In this document: positions 35,798 through 44,465 of the stretch, in pieces
How the letters are laid out: each line of letters opens with the position of its first letter
How positions within the stretch are numbered: position 1 is the stretch's first letter
Assembly (NCBI RefSeq): GCF_907164575.1
Contig: NZ_CAJQYY010000017.1
Span: 1-64,000 of the forward strand
From: Paraburkholderia gardini
GTDB lineage: Bacteria > Pseudomonadota > Gammaproteobacteria > Burkholderiales > Burkholderiaceae
Direction: 5' to 3'
DNA: 64,000 bases
Translations under genes and position numbers: made by a program
The notes under the pieces: generated by a model
Databases searched by the model: none
Told to the model about the DNA's origin: nothing
What the model saw: the letters and a program-made list of their open reading frames with translations, nothing else

Positions 35798-36100
35798 TTA
35801 GTTCTGCGCATCTTCGCTCCGAAGATCGTGTGCGATGAAATCGACAAACGCGCGAATCCGGTTGGACATCTGGTGTCGTTGCGAATAGACAGCAAAGATA
35901 TCGGCGTTCGGCGTGTCGTGCCCGGGCAATACCAGAACCGGTGAACCATCGGCGAGGTACTGCTTGATGTCCCACTCGGCCCGCATCAGTATGCCGTGCC
36001 CTTCGAGCGCCCACTTCACCGCGATTTCGCCATCGTTCGTCGTCAGCGACCCGTTGATACGCACGGCCTCCGTTTTAAGCGACGCGCTCGTGATCGTGAA
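35798..36100 (-). pseudogene. LysR-family regulator, C-terminal fragment
   Basis: About 100 codons of a LysR-type effector domain, recognisable from INGSLTTNDGEIAVKWALEG and HGILMRAEWDIKQYL to the normal C-terminus. The helix-turn-helix and most of the effector domain are missing. At about 36100 the LysR homology stops and C-terminal MFS homology begins on the opposite strand. Residues read further upstream in this frame are the antisense of the MFS fragment. Confidence 0.82.
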
Positions 36101-36101
36101 C

Positions 36102-36380
36102 ATCGGGATCAGCGCGGCGGCGCCATTGTGGGCGATGCCCAGCATGTTCCTGTCAGGTGCCGGTGCGGCTGCGGGAATCGCGATGATCAATTCGGTCGGC
36201 AATCTGGGCGGCTTCGTCGGTCCATTCGCGATCGGATGGCTCAAGAACGTTACGGGCGGTTATTCAGCGGGCCTGTACGTAGTCGGTGCGACGCTGGCCG
36301 TGTCCGCGATCGTCACGCTGATGCTGAGCCGGCAATCGAAACGGACACCGGTCGCGGTCGAAGAGCGACACGGGCACTGA
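36102..36380 (+). pseudogene. MFS transporter, C-terminal fragment
   Basis: About 92 codons that match the last two or three membrane segments of an anion:cation-symporter-type MFS carrier (PLWAMPSMFLSGAGAAAGIA, then INSVGNLGGFVGPFAIGWL). The N-terminal 300 or more residues are absent. With the LysR fragment it forms a back-to-back pair of C-terminal ends, as left by one deletion that removed both N-termini and the shared promoter of a divergent regulator-transporter pair. Confidence 0.82.
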
Positions 36381-36446
36381 GCGGGGATTCCCGTAGCTCG
36401 CCGGGTCTCTTGCGCCGGGTGTCCGTTCACGCCCGTCAATGATGCC

Positions 36447-36830
36447 TTATGCCTTCGGAAGCGGAGATTTTCCGCCACGTCGGCGTAGCTTTGGCTCGAC
36501 ACCGACACGCCAGTCGCGCGCAAGCACGAGCGACGTCATCCTTTCCGCGATGTCTTCAAACGCAGGATCGGCTTGCGATACATACAGCCATTTCCCAAGG
36601 ACAGGATGCGGCCGCAAGGCGGGCATTTCCTCGATGAGCGCCGCATGGCGCTCTCGCGACGTGCACACCAGCAGGCCACTCCAGGGCTCGTCGCGATCGG
36701 CCGCGACCAGACATAACAGGCCGTCGACATAGGCGGCTTCGCAGCCGAACATCGGCTTGCGAATGTAGGTGGCCTCCCGCTCGAATGCCTCGAAGATCCA
36801 GACGAGCGAGTTGCGGATGGTAGATGGCAT
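36447..36830 (-). CDS. small TfoX/Sxy N-terminal-like protein
   Basis: A 127-residue protein whose core (RKPMFGCEAAYVDGLLCLVA, then TSRERHAALIEEMPALRP and LVLARDWRVGVEPK) resembles the small TfoX N-domain proteins found in many proteobacteria. Their role is not established; the true Sxy/TfoX proteins affect competence. The ATG at 36830 lies ten bases from the end of the GntR gene, so it may be cotranscribed with it, but no functional link is evident. Confidence 0.65.
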   Translation of the reverse strand: MPSTIRNSLVWIFEAFEREATYIRKPMFGCEAAYVDGLLCLVAADRDEPWSGLLVCTSRERHAALIEEMPALRPHPVLGKWLYVSQADPAFEDIAERMTSLVLARDWRVGVEPKLRRRGGKSPLPKA

Positions 36831-36839
36831 CGGGCGAAC

Positions 36840-37526
36840 CTACAGCTCGACCTTTTCCGCTCCCGCCTGCTCCAGCATCCGCAACGCCGCCTTCTCCGCA
36901 TTCGCAACATGCAGGCTCGCAAGCTCCTGCGCTGCCTGGGCGTCGCGTGCCTTGAGCGCTTTATACAACCTGTCGATTTCACGCAGGCTGGTGGGCAACC
37001 GGTCCGGATGCATCAACGACGTCGTCCGCAACAGGTTAACGCGCGAATACAGGCTCGTCAGGACTTCCTTTACCAGCGCATTGCCGCAGTTATCGAGGAG
37101 CACATCGTATAGCGCGGTCTTCGCTCCCAGCACACCGGCCTGATTCTGCGCCATCGCCTCGACACGCAACGCCTTCACCTTTTCGCCGAACAGGACAATC
37201 GCCGCATCGCTCGCCAGCCGCGCGAATTCATGCGCGGCAAAGCCTTCGAGCAAGCCTCGCAGCGCGTAGAGTTCGCTCGCTTCCTTTTTCGACATCACGG
37301 CAACAATCGGCCCCCTGTGCGGCACGTTGCGCACCAGCTTCTCGGCCTCGAGCTTGCGCAACGCCTCCCGTATCGACGTGCGGCTCACGCCCAGCGTCTC
37401 ACACAGTTCGCGCTCGATAAGCCGTGCGCCCGGCGCGAAACGTCCGGTCACGATGGCCTGCCGCAACACATTTTCGACTTGATGACGCAGTGTCTCAGGT
37501 CGCACCACGCCAATATCAGCTAGCAT
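36840..37526 (-). CDS. FCD-type GntR regulator of the catabolic cluster
   Basis: A 228-residue regulator with winged helix (ARLIERELCETLGVSRTSIR) and helical FCD effector domain. The ATG at 37526 has AGGAAGA upstream; the open frame before it is unsupported. A TGTCCGACA palindrome lies 12 bases upstream of the start, and ATTGTCCGACAAT occurs at 42560-42572 before the carboxymuconolactone-decarboxylase gene, so the protein probably represses itself and that operon. The effector is presumably an organic-acid intermediate of the pathway. Confidence 0.87.
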   Translation of the reverse strand: MLADIGVVRPETLRHQVENVLRQAIVTGRFAPGARLIERELCETLGVSRTSIREALRKLEAEKLVRNVPHRGPIVAVMSKKEASELYALRGLLEGFAAHEFARLASDAAIVLFGEKVKALRVEAMAQNQAGVLGAKTALYDVLLDNCGNALVKEVLTSLYSRVNLLRTTSLMHPDRLPTSLREIDRLYKALKARDAQAAQELASLHVANAEKAALRMLEQAGAEKVEL

Positions 37527-37537
37527 TATTGTCTTCC

Positions 37538-37546
37538 TGTCCGACA
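37538..37546. promoter_or_regulatory. GntR operator TGTCCGACA in the gntR promoter
   Basis: A nine-base palindrome (TGTC-C-GACA, followed by A) of the FadR/FCD operator type directly upstream of the GntR start codon. The same core, extended to 13 bases, recurs at 42560-42572. Confidence 0.6.
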
Positions 37547-37613
37547 AGATATGGCGTTCATGATACTTCATCGCGGACCGTTTTCTGAGTCTCAAGTCGT
37601 CTGGATCAAGTCC

Positions 37614-38357
37614 TCAACGCACATTGCCTGCATTTTTTGCGCGAATCGTCCGCCACTTGTCGAGCGGCGTGCGCGATGTGACGCGAAGCATCGCGTCGAA
37701 CGTCAACACCAGCGGCTGGGCGTGCGCGACCTCGATTGACGCAATCGCCACGTCGTCGATATCGTCCAGATGCTTGAACAACGCACGCAGTGAATTCCCG
37801 TGAGCAACCATCAGCACCGACTCCCCATTTTGCAGAGCCGGCGCCACGCATTCCTCCCACAACGGCAGTACGCGCACCAGCGTATCGCGCAGGCTTTCGG
37901 TGCGCGGCAGCGTGTCGAGGTCCGGCATCGACGCATCGTGGAGCGCGTCAAGCAATTCACGCTGTGCGGGGGGATCGAGCGGCGGCGGAGCGATATTGAA
38001 CCCACGCCGCCATTCGCGCACCCGCGCCACGCCGAACACAGCCGCAGCCGCCGCTTTCTCCATGCCGGTCAACGCGCCGTAGTGCCGGTCATTCAAACGC
38101 CACGAGTGCGTCGTCCGCAGGTCCGGCTCGCCGAGTGCGTGCACAAGGTGCTGAAGCGTCACCGCGGCCCGCTGTAGCGTCGACGTAACCGCCTGATCGA
38201 AGTTAAAACCCGCGTCGCGCAACTGCTCGCCAACGCGCCGCGCCTGTTCGACGCCCGCCTCCGACAACCCGACGTCGGTCCAGCCAGTGAAGCGGTTCGC
38301 ATGATTCCACACCGACTGTCCGTGGCGAAGTACAACGAGCGTAGCGTGATCCGGCAT
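37614..38357 (-). CDS. gpmA: 2,3-bisphosphoglycerate-dependent phosphoglycerate mutase-like protein
   Basis: A 247-residue histidine-phosphatase-fold protein with catalytic H12 (RHGQS), R63 (TLQRA) and the second histidine in VAHGNSLRAL. The length and most motifs match dPGM of glycolysis. One key position differs: the glutamate that acts as acid/base in NERHYG is aspartate here (NDRHYG, D90). It lies between the GntR gene and the tandem decarboxylase-family gene of a catabolic cluster, an odd place for housekeeping glycolysis. It may be a second mutase or a phosphatase with altered activity. Confidence 0.82.
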   Translation of the reverse strand: MPDHATLVVLRHGQSVWNHANRFTGWTDVGLSEAGVEQARRVGEQLRDAGFNFDQAVTSTLQRAAVTLQHLVHALGEPDLRTTHSWRLNDRHYGALTGMEKAAAAAVFGVARVREWRRGFNIAPPPLDPPAQRELLDALHDASMPDLDTLPRTESLRDTLVRVLPLWEECVAPALQNGESVLMVAHGNSLRALFKHLDDIDDVAIASIEVAHAQPLVLTFDAMLRVTSRTPLDKWRTIRAKNAGNVR

Positions 38358-38450
38358 GTCCGTATGGCTCGCTAGTTGTAGCCGGGTATCGCGGCGGCCC
38401 GCACGGGCAACATGGCCTCGCCCGGCATCATCGAATACCGCGACGTCACG

Positions 38451-39239
38451 TTACGCATCGGTGTGCGCTTCTGTTCGCGCCAGCGCGGCTTCGAGCAGCG
38501 GTGCGCCAAGCTCGGCACCGTGTATGCCGGTCGTGCTGACGATCTCCAGCATTTCCATGATCTCTTCGGCAGTTGCTCCGTAATGCAGCGCGTTGCGCAT
38601 ATGGAGTTTCAGACCCGGCACGTACAGGTGCGTGGCGGACGCGTCGAACGCGCAATAGATCAGTTCCTTGACCTTCGGGCTCAACGGGCCCGTGCGCCAC
38701 GGCACCGATGAAAACGCGAGATACGCATCGAACAGATCGGGGTCGAGTTCGAGCAGACCGTCCCACGAGGGATGCCAGTAGCCGCGATTCTTCTCGAACC
38801 CCGCCTTCAGTGCGAGCCGACGTTCATCAAGTGGCGGCGGCCCCGCGCGCATGCCCTCCTCTTCAAGCACTTCGAGCAGTACCGGCACGCCAACGTTGCT
38901 CGTATGAATGCCGATCGTGCTGATCAGTTCGAGCACTTCCATCAACTCCTCGCGCGTCGCGCCAAACGACAACGCGCGCTCCAGGTGATGCGCGACACCC
39001 GGCGCATGAAGCTGTGTCGCGCACGCATCGGCGGCGAGCGCGATGAACTCCCGGGTCTTGTCATCGAGATAACGCTTGCGCTGCGGCACTTCGGAAAACG
39101 TGAGGTACGCGTCAACGAAGCCGGCGTCGAGGCGCAACATGCTGTCCCACGCAGCGTTCCATGCGCCGTGTACACGGACGAATTTTTCCTTGATACGCTG
39201 CGCGTCACGTTGCTGCAGTTCCTGTCCGGTCAGACTCAT
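38451..39239 (-). CDS. tandem carboxymuconolactone-decarboxylase-family protein
   Basis: A 262-residue protein made of two CMD-like units: YLTFSEVPQRKRYL...GATREELMEVLELIS in the first half and YLAFSSVPWRTGPL...GATAEEIMEMLEIVS in the second. The family includes decarboxylases and AhpD-type peroxidases; the activity here is not clear. The first unit keeps a cysteine and histidines (ACATQLHAPGVAHH), while the second lacks the cysteine, which suggests that one half is structural. The ATG at 39239 has AGGAA upstream; an upstream extension in frame is unsupported. It is 101 bases after the cupin gene. Confidence 0.83.
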   Translation of the reverse strand: MSLTGQELQQRDAQRIKEKFVRVHGAWNAAWDSMLRLDAGFVDAYLTFSEVPQRKRYLDDKTREFIALAADACATQLHAPGVAHHLERALSFGATREELMEVLELISTIGIHTSNVGVPVLLEVLEEEGMRAGPPPLDERRLALKAGFEKNRGYWHPSWDGLLELDPDLFDAYLAFSSVPWRTGPLSPKVKELIYCAFDASATHLYVPGLKLHMRNALHYGATAEEIMEMLEIVSTTGIHGAELGAPLLEAALARTEAHTDA

Positions 39240-39340
39240 TGCATCGTTCCTGTTGAAAGCAGAGGGCCCCGCCCGCGATTGCCGGTGATCGATACGTGCT
39301 TCCGGGCGCGCGATATCACGCGCACCGGACGCCTGCACGA

Positions 39341-39733
39341 TCAGCGTGCAGTGCCTGACGGATAGTCCCGTTCAGCCACTTCTTCCTGCCACGTCCCTTT
39401 ACCGATCGACGTCGCGATATGCACCATGTAGCTGCCGGCGCTCGCACCGTGCCAATGCCGCTCGTTTGGACCGATAAAAACGATGTCACCCTGGCGGATC
39501 TCCTGCGGCTCCTCGCCGTCAAGGCAGATCCAGCCCTTGCCAGCCGTTACCTGCAATACCTGGCCCTGCTCATGCGTGTGCCAGTAGGTACGGCCGCCCG
39601 GCGCGAAGAACACCGTGTTGATCGTGACGCCGCTGGTCGCCGGCATCACCGGGTCGGCCCACACCGTGCCCGAGAACGTTTCGCCGCGACGCTCCGACAT
39701 TGCGCCGTCCGCCCTGCCGTGAAAGACCTTCAT
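39341..39733 (-). CDS. single-domain cupin
   Basis: A 130-residue cupin with metal-binding histidines in YWHTHEQGQVL and the second motif around ERHWHGA. Small cupins of this sort often accompany CMD-family proteins as isomerases, decarboxylases or dioxygenase-like enzymes; the reaction is unknown. Its ATG overlaps the dehydrogenase stop codon by four bases, so the two are coupled. Confidence 0.85.
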   Translation of the reverse strand: MKVFHGRADGAMSERRGETFSGTVWADPVMPATSGVTINTVFFAPGGRTYWHTHEQGQVLQVTAGKGWICLDGEEPQEIRQGDIVFIGPNERHWHGASAGSYMVHIATSIGKGTWQEEVAERDYPSGTAR

Positions 39734-40647
39734 GCGCTTTTCTCCTGCTTCTGTTGACCGTCGAACAGCCGCACGCCGCCCGACACGTCGCCGATCGCAT
39801 CGACGACCCGATTGCTGATCACGTCGCCATAGCCGAGCGCCGTGCCGAGACCGAAGCTTGCGAGCGGACCGGCAGCATTCAGCGACATCACGCCGAGTTC
39901 GCGCACGCGGTCCACGTACAGCACGACATCCTTCGTCATCAGTTTGCCGGTCAGGCCGCCTTCGAGATAATCGCCGTCGACGATTTTCGGAAAGCGGTTC
40001 AGCGTCGCGAAGTTGACTCCGCTGCTGCTGTTCAGCACATCGAGCAGCACATGCAGGTCGAGCCCGGCTTTCTTGCCGGCCACCATCACCTCCGCGCTCG
40101 CCGCGAGGCTCACGGCGTTCAGGAAATTGTTCAGCAGCTTCGTCGTGTGGCCGGCCCCGCTCCCGCCCATATACGCGACCTTTGAGCTGATCGGCGCGAA
40201 GGCCCACTTCAGCGCGTCGACCGCGCCGGCGTCGCCGCCCACCATCAGCGTCAACGTGCCTTTCTCCGCGGCCGCGGCGCCGCCCGAAATACCGGCATCG
40301 ATATAGTGAACGCCGCGATCGGCGAACAGCTTCGCGAGCCGGATCGTCGAACTGGCCGCAGCCGTGCTCAGATCCACGACCGTCTGGCCTTCGCGACAGT
40401 GCGCGAGCACACCCCCCTCGCCCTCGACAACCGCTTCGACCACGTTGCTGTCCGGCAGCGACATCATCACGACGTCCGCATACGCGAACACGTCGCGCAG
40501 CGTACCGGCGGGTTGCGCACCGGCCGCCGCGATGCGCCCAGGCGCCGTGTCGTAGCCGAGCACCGCGATGCCGGAGTCGACGAGACGCCGGGTCATGCGG
40601 CCGCCCATGTTGCCAAGACCGATGAAACCGATCCGTTCCTTGTTCAT
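39730..40647 (-). CDS. beta-hydroxyacid dehydrogenase (3-hydroxyisobutyrate dehydrogenase family)
   Basis: A 305-residue NAD(P)-dependent dehydrogenase: GFIGLGNMGGRM nucleotide-binding loop, DAGISGGAAAAEKGTL substrate-binding motif and catalytic lysine in GHTTKLLNNFLN. It would reduce or oxidise a small 2- or 3-hydroxyacid, such as tartronate semialdehyde or 3-hydroxyisobutyrate. The ATG at 40647 is preferred over one three codons upstream because GGAGG is correctly spaced only for it. A second family member is at 44466-45365. Confidence 0.88.
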   Translation of the reverse strand: MNKERIGFIGLGNMGGRMTRRLVDSGIAVLGYDTAPGRIAAAGAQPAGTLRDVFAYADVVMMSLPDSNVVEAVVEGEGGVLAHCREGQTVVDLSTAAASSTIRLAKLFADRGVHYIDAGISGGAAAAEKGTLTLMVGGDAGAVDALKWAFAPISSKVAYMGGSGAGHTTKLLNNFLNAVSLAASAEVMVAGKKAGLDLHVLLDVLNSSSGVNFATLNRFPKIVDGDYLEGGLTGKLMTKDVVLYVDRVRELGVMSLNAAGPLASFGLGTALGYGDVISNRVVDAIGDVSGGVRLFDGQQKQEKSA

Positions 40648-40689
40648 GAATCCCATTCCTCCACGAAAATCACAAAAATAACCATCCGG

Positions 40690-42039
40690 CTAGAAATCGA
40701 CGTCCTTCGTTTCGGGCCCCATCAGCGCACCGACCGTCCCGATCAATCCGCCGACGCACAGCAGCACCACTGACGTCAGCGCGAGCGGCATGAACGCGCT
40801 CAACCAGTTCATATAGAACGCGTAGAACGACGGAATGATCACCGAGAGACTGAAACCCACGCCGAATCCCGTCGCGCGCACGTCGGTCACGAAGCGTTCG
40901 TTGATGTACGTGACGATCACGCCCCACGGCGATGTCACAAGCACGGCGAGCACACAGACGATGAACATGATGGCCGGCAGCGACAGCCCGTCGACATTGG
41001 CCAGCACATACAGCAGCGCGGCGCCCACCGTGGCGATCAGCGGGCCGACGATCGCAAAGAACCGCCGCCGCCCGATCTTCTGCGCGATCATCCCGGAGCC
41101 GATGTAGGTGAAGAACAGCACGAAATACGTGAGCATCAGCGTCGACGTCATCTGAAAGCCGGTCAGATGGAGCTGGCGAACCAGAAGACCGGTCGGCAGG
41201 AAAATCGTGATGATGTTCTGCGTGAGCCAGAAGCCCGTCATCATCACCAGCACCTGCAGCAGATTGCGTCCGCTTTTGCCGCGAATCAGGTCCGACAGCG
41301 GCAGCTTCTCCGCCGCGCCGGTCTTGTCGGCGGTTTCGCTTTCCCAGATTTCCGATTCGGCGACCTTGCGCACGTAGTACATCGCGAGCGCGCCGGCCAG
41401 CACCGCGCCGAGCACGAACGGAATACGCCAGCCCCATTGCGCATAGGGTGAATGCGTGCCGTTCAGCGGAAAGAGCGCGAACATCAGCATCGCGATGAGA
41501 TTGATCGTCACGTACGCTGCCGGAAAACCGGCGATGATGAAACCGCCCACGAAGCCGCGCTGTTCCTTCTTCGAATACTCGATCGCGAGCGGCATCGCAC
41601 CGGTGTAGCCACCGCCGAGAAAAATCCCGTCGACGAAACGCAGCAGCACCAGCAGCCAGTACGACATGATCCCGATACTCTCGTAGCCGGGCAGCAGCGC
41701 GATCAGCAACGTGACGACGCCGAAGCCCGACACCGACCAGATCGACGCCTTGCGGCGTCCAATGCGATCGGCCACCATGCCGAACAGCAGCGCGCCGACC
41801 GGCCGGCCGAGCAGTGTCGTGATGAACACCAGCGACGCCAGAATCGTCTCCATCCCTCTCGACAGATGCGCCGGCTGGAAAAACGCCAGCACCGGTGACA
41901 GCACCACCACTGGCAGGTAAATATCGAACATGTCGATGAACTCAGAGAAGAACGCGCCCTTGATCGCGTTGCGTCTCTTCGTTTCAACCGACTGCTCGCC
42001 CTCCGACCTTACGACCTCATCTGCAGTCAATGCCTTCAT
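40690..42039 (-). CDS. MFS metabolite transporter (MHS/sugar-porter type)
   Basis: A 449-residue carrier with about twelve membrane segments; the loop between segments 2 and 3 carries GMVADRIGRRKAS and the mid part VRKVAESEIWESE is typical of the metabolite:H+ symporter branch. It probably imports the organic acid degraded by this cluster. The ATG at 42039 follows GGAGA; the frame upstream is not coding. It lies 70 bases after the CMD gene. Confidence 0.88.
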   Translation of the reverse strand: MKALTADEVVRSEGEQSVETKRRNAIKGAFFSEFIDMFDIYLPVVVLSPVLAFFQPAHLSRGMETILASLVFITTLLGRPVGALLFGMVADRIGRRKASIWSVSGFGVVTLLIALLPGYESIGIMSYWLLVLLRFVDGIFLGGGYTGAMPLAIEYSKKEQRGFVGGFIIAGFPAAYVTINLIAMLMFALFPLNGTHSPYAQWGWRIPFVLGAVLAGALAMYYVRKVAESEIWESETADKTGAAEKLPLSDLIRGKSGRNLLQVLVMMTGFWLTQNIITIFLPTGLLVRQLHLTGFQMTSTLMLTYFVLFFTYIGSGMIAQKIGRRRFFAIVGPLIATVGAALLYVLANVDGLSLPAIMFIVCVLAVLVTSPWGVIVTYINERFVTDVRATGFGVGFSLSVIIPSFYAFYMNWLSAFMPLALTSVVLLCVGGLIGTVGALMGPETKDVDF

Positions 42040-42109
42040 CGTGTGTCTCCAGTTCGTTGTGCGCACCGCGCAGCGGTGCATATCTCTCCGTACGCTGCGG
42101 ATGGCGTAT

Positions 42110-42505
42110 TCAGGCCGTCGAAGTCTCCGCCTCGTAGGCCTTGATCGCTTCGCTGGCGACGCGGAACGCCGCCAGTGCAAGCGGCGCGCCGCAGTAGACC
42201 GCGGCCTGCATCAGCACCGCGCGGATTTCCCCGGTCGTCACGCCGTTGCGCAGCGCACCCTTCACGTGTACAGAGAGTTCGTGGTGCTGGCTCATCGCGG
42301 TGAGCATGCCGAGATTCAGCATGCTGCGCGTCTTGAACGACAGCGTCGTATCGCCCCAGATGTCGCCCCAGCAACTTTCAGTGACGAATTTCTGCATCGG
42401 CCTGTTGAAGTCGTCGGCATTCGCCCAGGATTTCTCCACGTGCGCGGCGCCAAGCACCTCCTTGCGGTTCTCAAAACCTCTGTCAAAGCGTTCACTCTTG
42501 TCCAT
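42110..42505 (-). CDS. carboxymuconolactone decarboxylase family protein (PcaC-like)
   Basis: A 131-residue single-unit CMD protein of the classical PcaC size. Active-site features are TESCWGDIW, the histidine pair in SQHHELSVHVKG and YCGAP near the C-terminus. It might decarboxylate a gamma-carboxylated lactone or beta-keto acid. No other protocatechuate genes are present, so a role in the protocatechuate pathway is not supported. The ATG at 42505 has GAGGA upstream, and a GntR palindrome lies 55 bases upstream of it. Confidence 0.87.
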   Translation of the reverse strand: MDKSERFDRGFENRKEVLGAAHVEKSWANADDFNRPMQKFVTESCWGDIWGDTTLSFKTRSMLNLGMLTAMSQHHELSVHVKGALRNGVTTGEIRAVLMQAAVYCGAPLALAAFRVASEAIKAYEAETSTA

Positions 42506-42559
42506 CGTGCGTTCCTCGCAGGTTCATATCCGTCAATGCTATTACTGCCTGACCAGATG

Positions 42560-42572
42560 ATTGTCCGACAAT
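42560..42572. promoter_or_regulatory. GntR operator ATTGTCCGACAAT before the CMD/MFS operon
   Basis: A perfect 13-base palindrome around a single central C, in the 112-base gap between the aldehyde dehydrogenase and the CMD gene. It shares TGTCCGACA with the gntR promoter (37538-37546), which points to the GntR regulator at 36840-37526. Confidence 0.68.
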
Positions 42573-42617
42573 TTATAAAAGGAAAATTTTTTACGGCGAC
42601 AACCCGATCCGAACGGA

Positions 42618-44048
42618 TCAGTCCGCGCCGTAGCCCACCATCGCCTTGGTCTCCAGATATTCGCGCAACCCCGCTTCACCCCATTCGCGACCGTTGCCCG
42701 AGCGCTTGTAGCCGCCGAACGGCGCACCGAAATCCGCTGGCGGATAGTTCAGATGCACACCGCCCGCGCGCAACGCACGCCCGATCTTGCGGGCGCGCCG
42801 CACGTCGCCTGACTGCACGTACGCGGCGAGGCCGTACTCCGTTCCGTTTGCAATTCCGATCGCTTCGTCTTCCGTGTCGTACGCGATCATCGACAACACG
42901 GGTCCGAAAATCTCCTCGCGCGCGATCGTCATTTGCGGTGTGACGTCGGCGAAGATTGTCGGGCGCGCGTAGTAGCCCCTGTCGACATCCGCCGGCAAGC
43001 CGATGCCGCCCGTCACGAGACGCGCGCCTTCGTCGATGCCCGTCTGGATCAGCATCTGCACGCGTTCGAACTGGTTACGGTTGACGAGCGGGCCGAGCTG
43101 CGTCGCAGGATCGTCGGTCGGGCCGACACAATAGGCTTCCGCCGCGCGCTTTGCGATCTGCGCGGCGTCGTTCATCAGATGGCGCGGCACAAGCATGCGC
43201 GTCGGAATCGAGCACGACTGGCCCGAGTTCGTGAAGCACGCCGCCACGCCGCGCGTGACGGCCTCGTCGAGGTTCACGTCGTCGAGCAGGATGTTGGCCG
43301 ACTTGCCGCCCAGCTCCTGCGCAACGCGCTTCACTGTCTCCGCCGCCGCCTTTGCAACCAGTACGCCCGCCCGCGTCGAGCCCGTGAACGACACCATGTC
43401 GATGTCCGGGTGGCTCGCGATCGCCGCACCCACGCCAGGGCCGTCGCCATTCACCAGGTTGAACACACCGGCCGGCACACCGGCTTCGTGAAGCACCTCG
43501 GCGAACAGCAGTGCGCTCAGCGGCGAATACTCGCTCGGCTTCAGCACCATCGTGCAACCGGCCGCGAGCGCGGGCGCGATCTTCACGACGATCTGGTTGA
43601 CGGGCCAGTTCCAGGGCGTGATGAGTCCGCATACGCCGACGGGTTCCAGCACCACTCGCGTGCTGCCGCGCTGCTCCTCGAATTCGAAGCGTTCGAGCAC
43701 GTCGATGAGCGCGTTCAGATGCGCCGGACCGCGCACCGCCTGGCCGTTGCGCGCGAAGGTGATCGGCGCGCCCATTTCGTGGCGCATCGCCTCGGCGAAT
43801 TCGTCGTAGCGACGCTCGTAGATATGCAGAACGCGCTTCAACAGCGCGACGCGCTCAGCGACGACGGTCCCGGACCACGCGGGAAACGCGCGGCGCGCGG
43901 CGGCCACCGCGCGATCGACGTCCTCCGCGCCGCCCAGCGCGAGCCGCTCGAATGGGGTTTCTGTCGCTGGATCGACGATGTCGAACCACGTGGCGGACAC
44001 GGGCTCGACCCATCGTCCGTCGATATAGAACTGTGCTGCATGAGACAT
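42618..44048 (-). CDS. NAD(P)-dependent aldehyde dehydrogenase
   Basis: A 476-residue aldehyde dehydrogenase with catalytic C279 in NSGQSCS and E245 in QELGGK, plus the cofactor motif FTGSTRAG. It oxidises a pathway aldehyde or semialdehyde; the substrate cannot be read from the sequence. The ATG at 44048 is backed by GGAG. It is 30 bases downstream of the NIPSNAP gene. Confidence 0.92.
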   Translation of the reverse strand: MSHAAQFYIDGRWVEPVSATWFDIVDPATETPFERLALGGAEDVDRAVAAARRAFPAWSGTVVAERVALLKRVLHIYERRYDEFAEAMRHEMGAPITFARNGQAVRGPAHLNALIDVLERFEFEEQRGSTRVVLEPVGVCGLITPWNWPVNQIVVKIAPALAAGCTMVLKPSEYSPLSALLFAEVLHEAGVPAGVFNLVNGDGPGVGAAIASHPDIDMVSFTGSTRAGVLVAKAAAETVKRVAQELGGKSANILLDDVNLDEAVTRGVAACFTNSGQSCSIPTRMLVPRHLMNDAAQIAKRAAEAYCVGPTDDPATQLGPLVNRNQFERVQMLIQTGIDEGARLVTGGIGLPADVDRGYYARPTIFADVTPQMTIAREEIFGPVLSMIAYDTEDEAIGIANGTEYGLAAYVQSGDVRRARKIGRALRAGGVHLNYPPADFGAPFGGYKRSGNGREWGEAGLREYLETKAMVGYGAD

Positions 44049-44078
44049 GACACACTCCAGTCAATGCGGGATCGGGTT

Positions 44079-44405
44079 CTAGCGCAACGCCGAAAAAGCC
44101 GTCGGCGTCAGAAAGTGGTTTTCGATGCGCTCGACGATCGGCCTGTCCGCTTCGGTCGCCGCGCGCTTCGTGATCCAGTCGGCGTCTGCCTGGAATGCAT
44201 TCCACTTCTGCTCGCGTTCAGCGAGGCTTTCCCACTTCAGCATGTAGGTGAGCGCGTGATTGCTCGGCCCGATCAGCGTGGTCCAGAAACCGATCTGCTG
44301 GATGCCGTGCTTCTCGAAGAAGCCGAGCGTGGTGCTCGTGAAACGGTCCAGCAGCGCCGGCAGGCGAGTGGGGGCACAGTGATAGATGCGCAATTCGACG
44401 ATCAT
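44079..44405 (-). CDS. NIPSNAP-family protein
   Basis: A 108-residue dimeric ferredoxin-like protein of the NIPSNAP family (opening VELRIYHCAPTRLPALLDRF). Members occur in catabolic operons as small isomerases, monooxygenase-like or helper proteins; function unknown here. The ATG at 44405 follows AGGAG; an ATG eight codons upstream is less likely. It is spaced 60 bases after one dehydrogenase and 30 before another. Confidence 0.85.
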   Translation of the reverse strand: MIVELRIYHCAPTRLPALLDRFTSTTLGFFEKHGIQQIGFWTTLIGPSNHALTYMLKWESLAEREQKWNAFQADADWITKRAATEADRPIVERIENHFLTPTAFSALR

Positions 44406-44465
44406 GTTGTTCTCCTGCGAGGGCATCAACGCGACGGCGTGCGTCGCGAACAGCCGGTTGATTGA

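Noticed and set aside
42110..42505. PcaC of the protocatechuate (beta-ketoadipate) pathway
   Set aside because: The size and motifs fit the family, but no pcaB, pcaD, pcaG or pcaH gene is present in the neighbourhood, so only the family is assigned.
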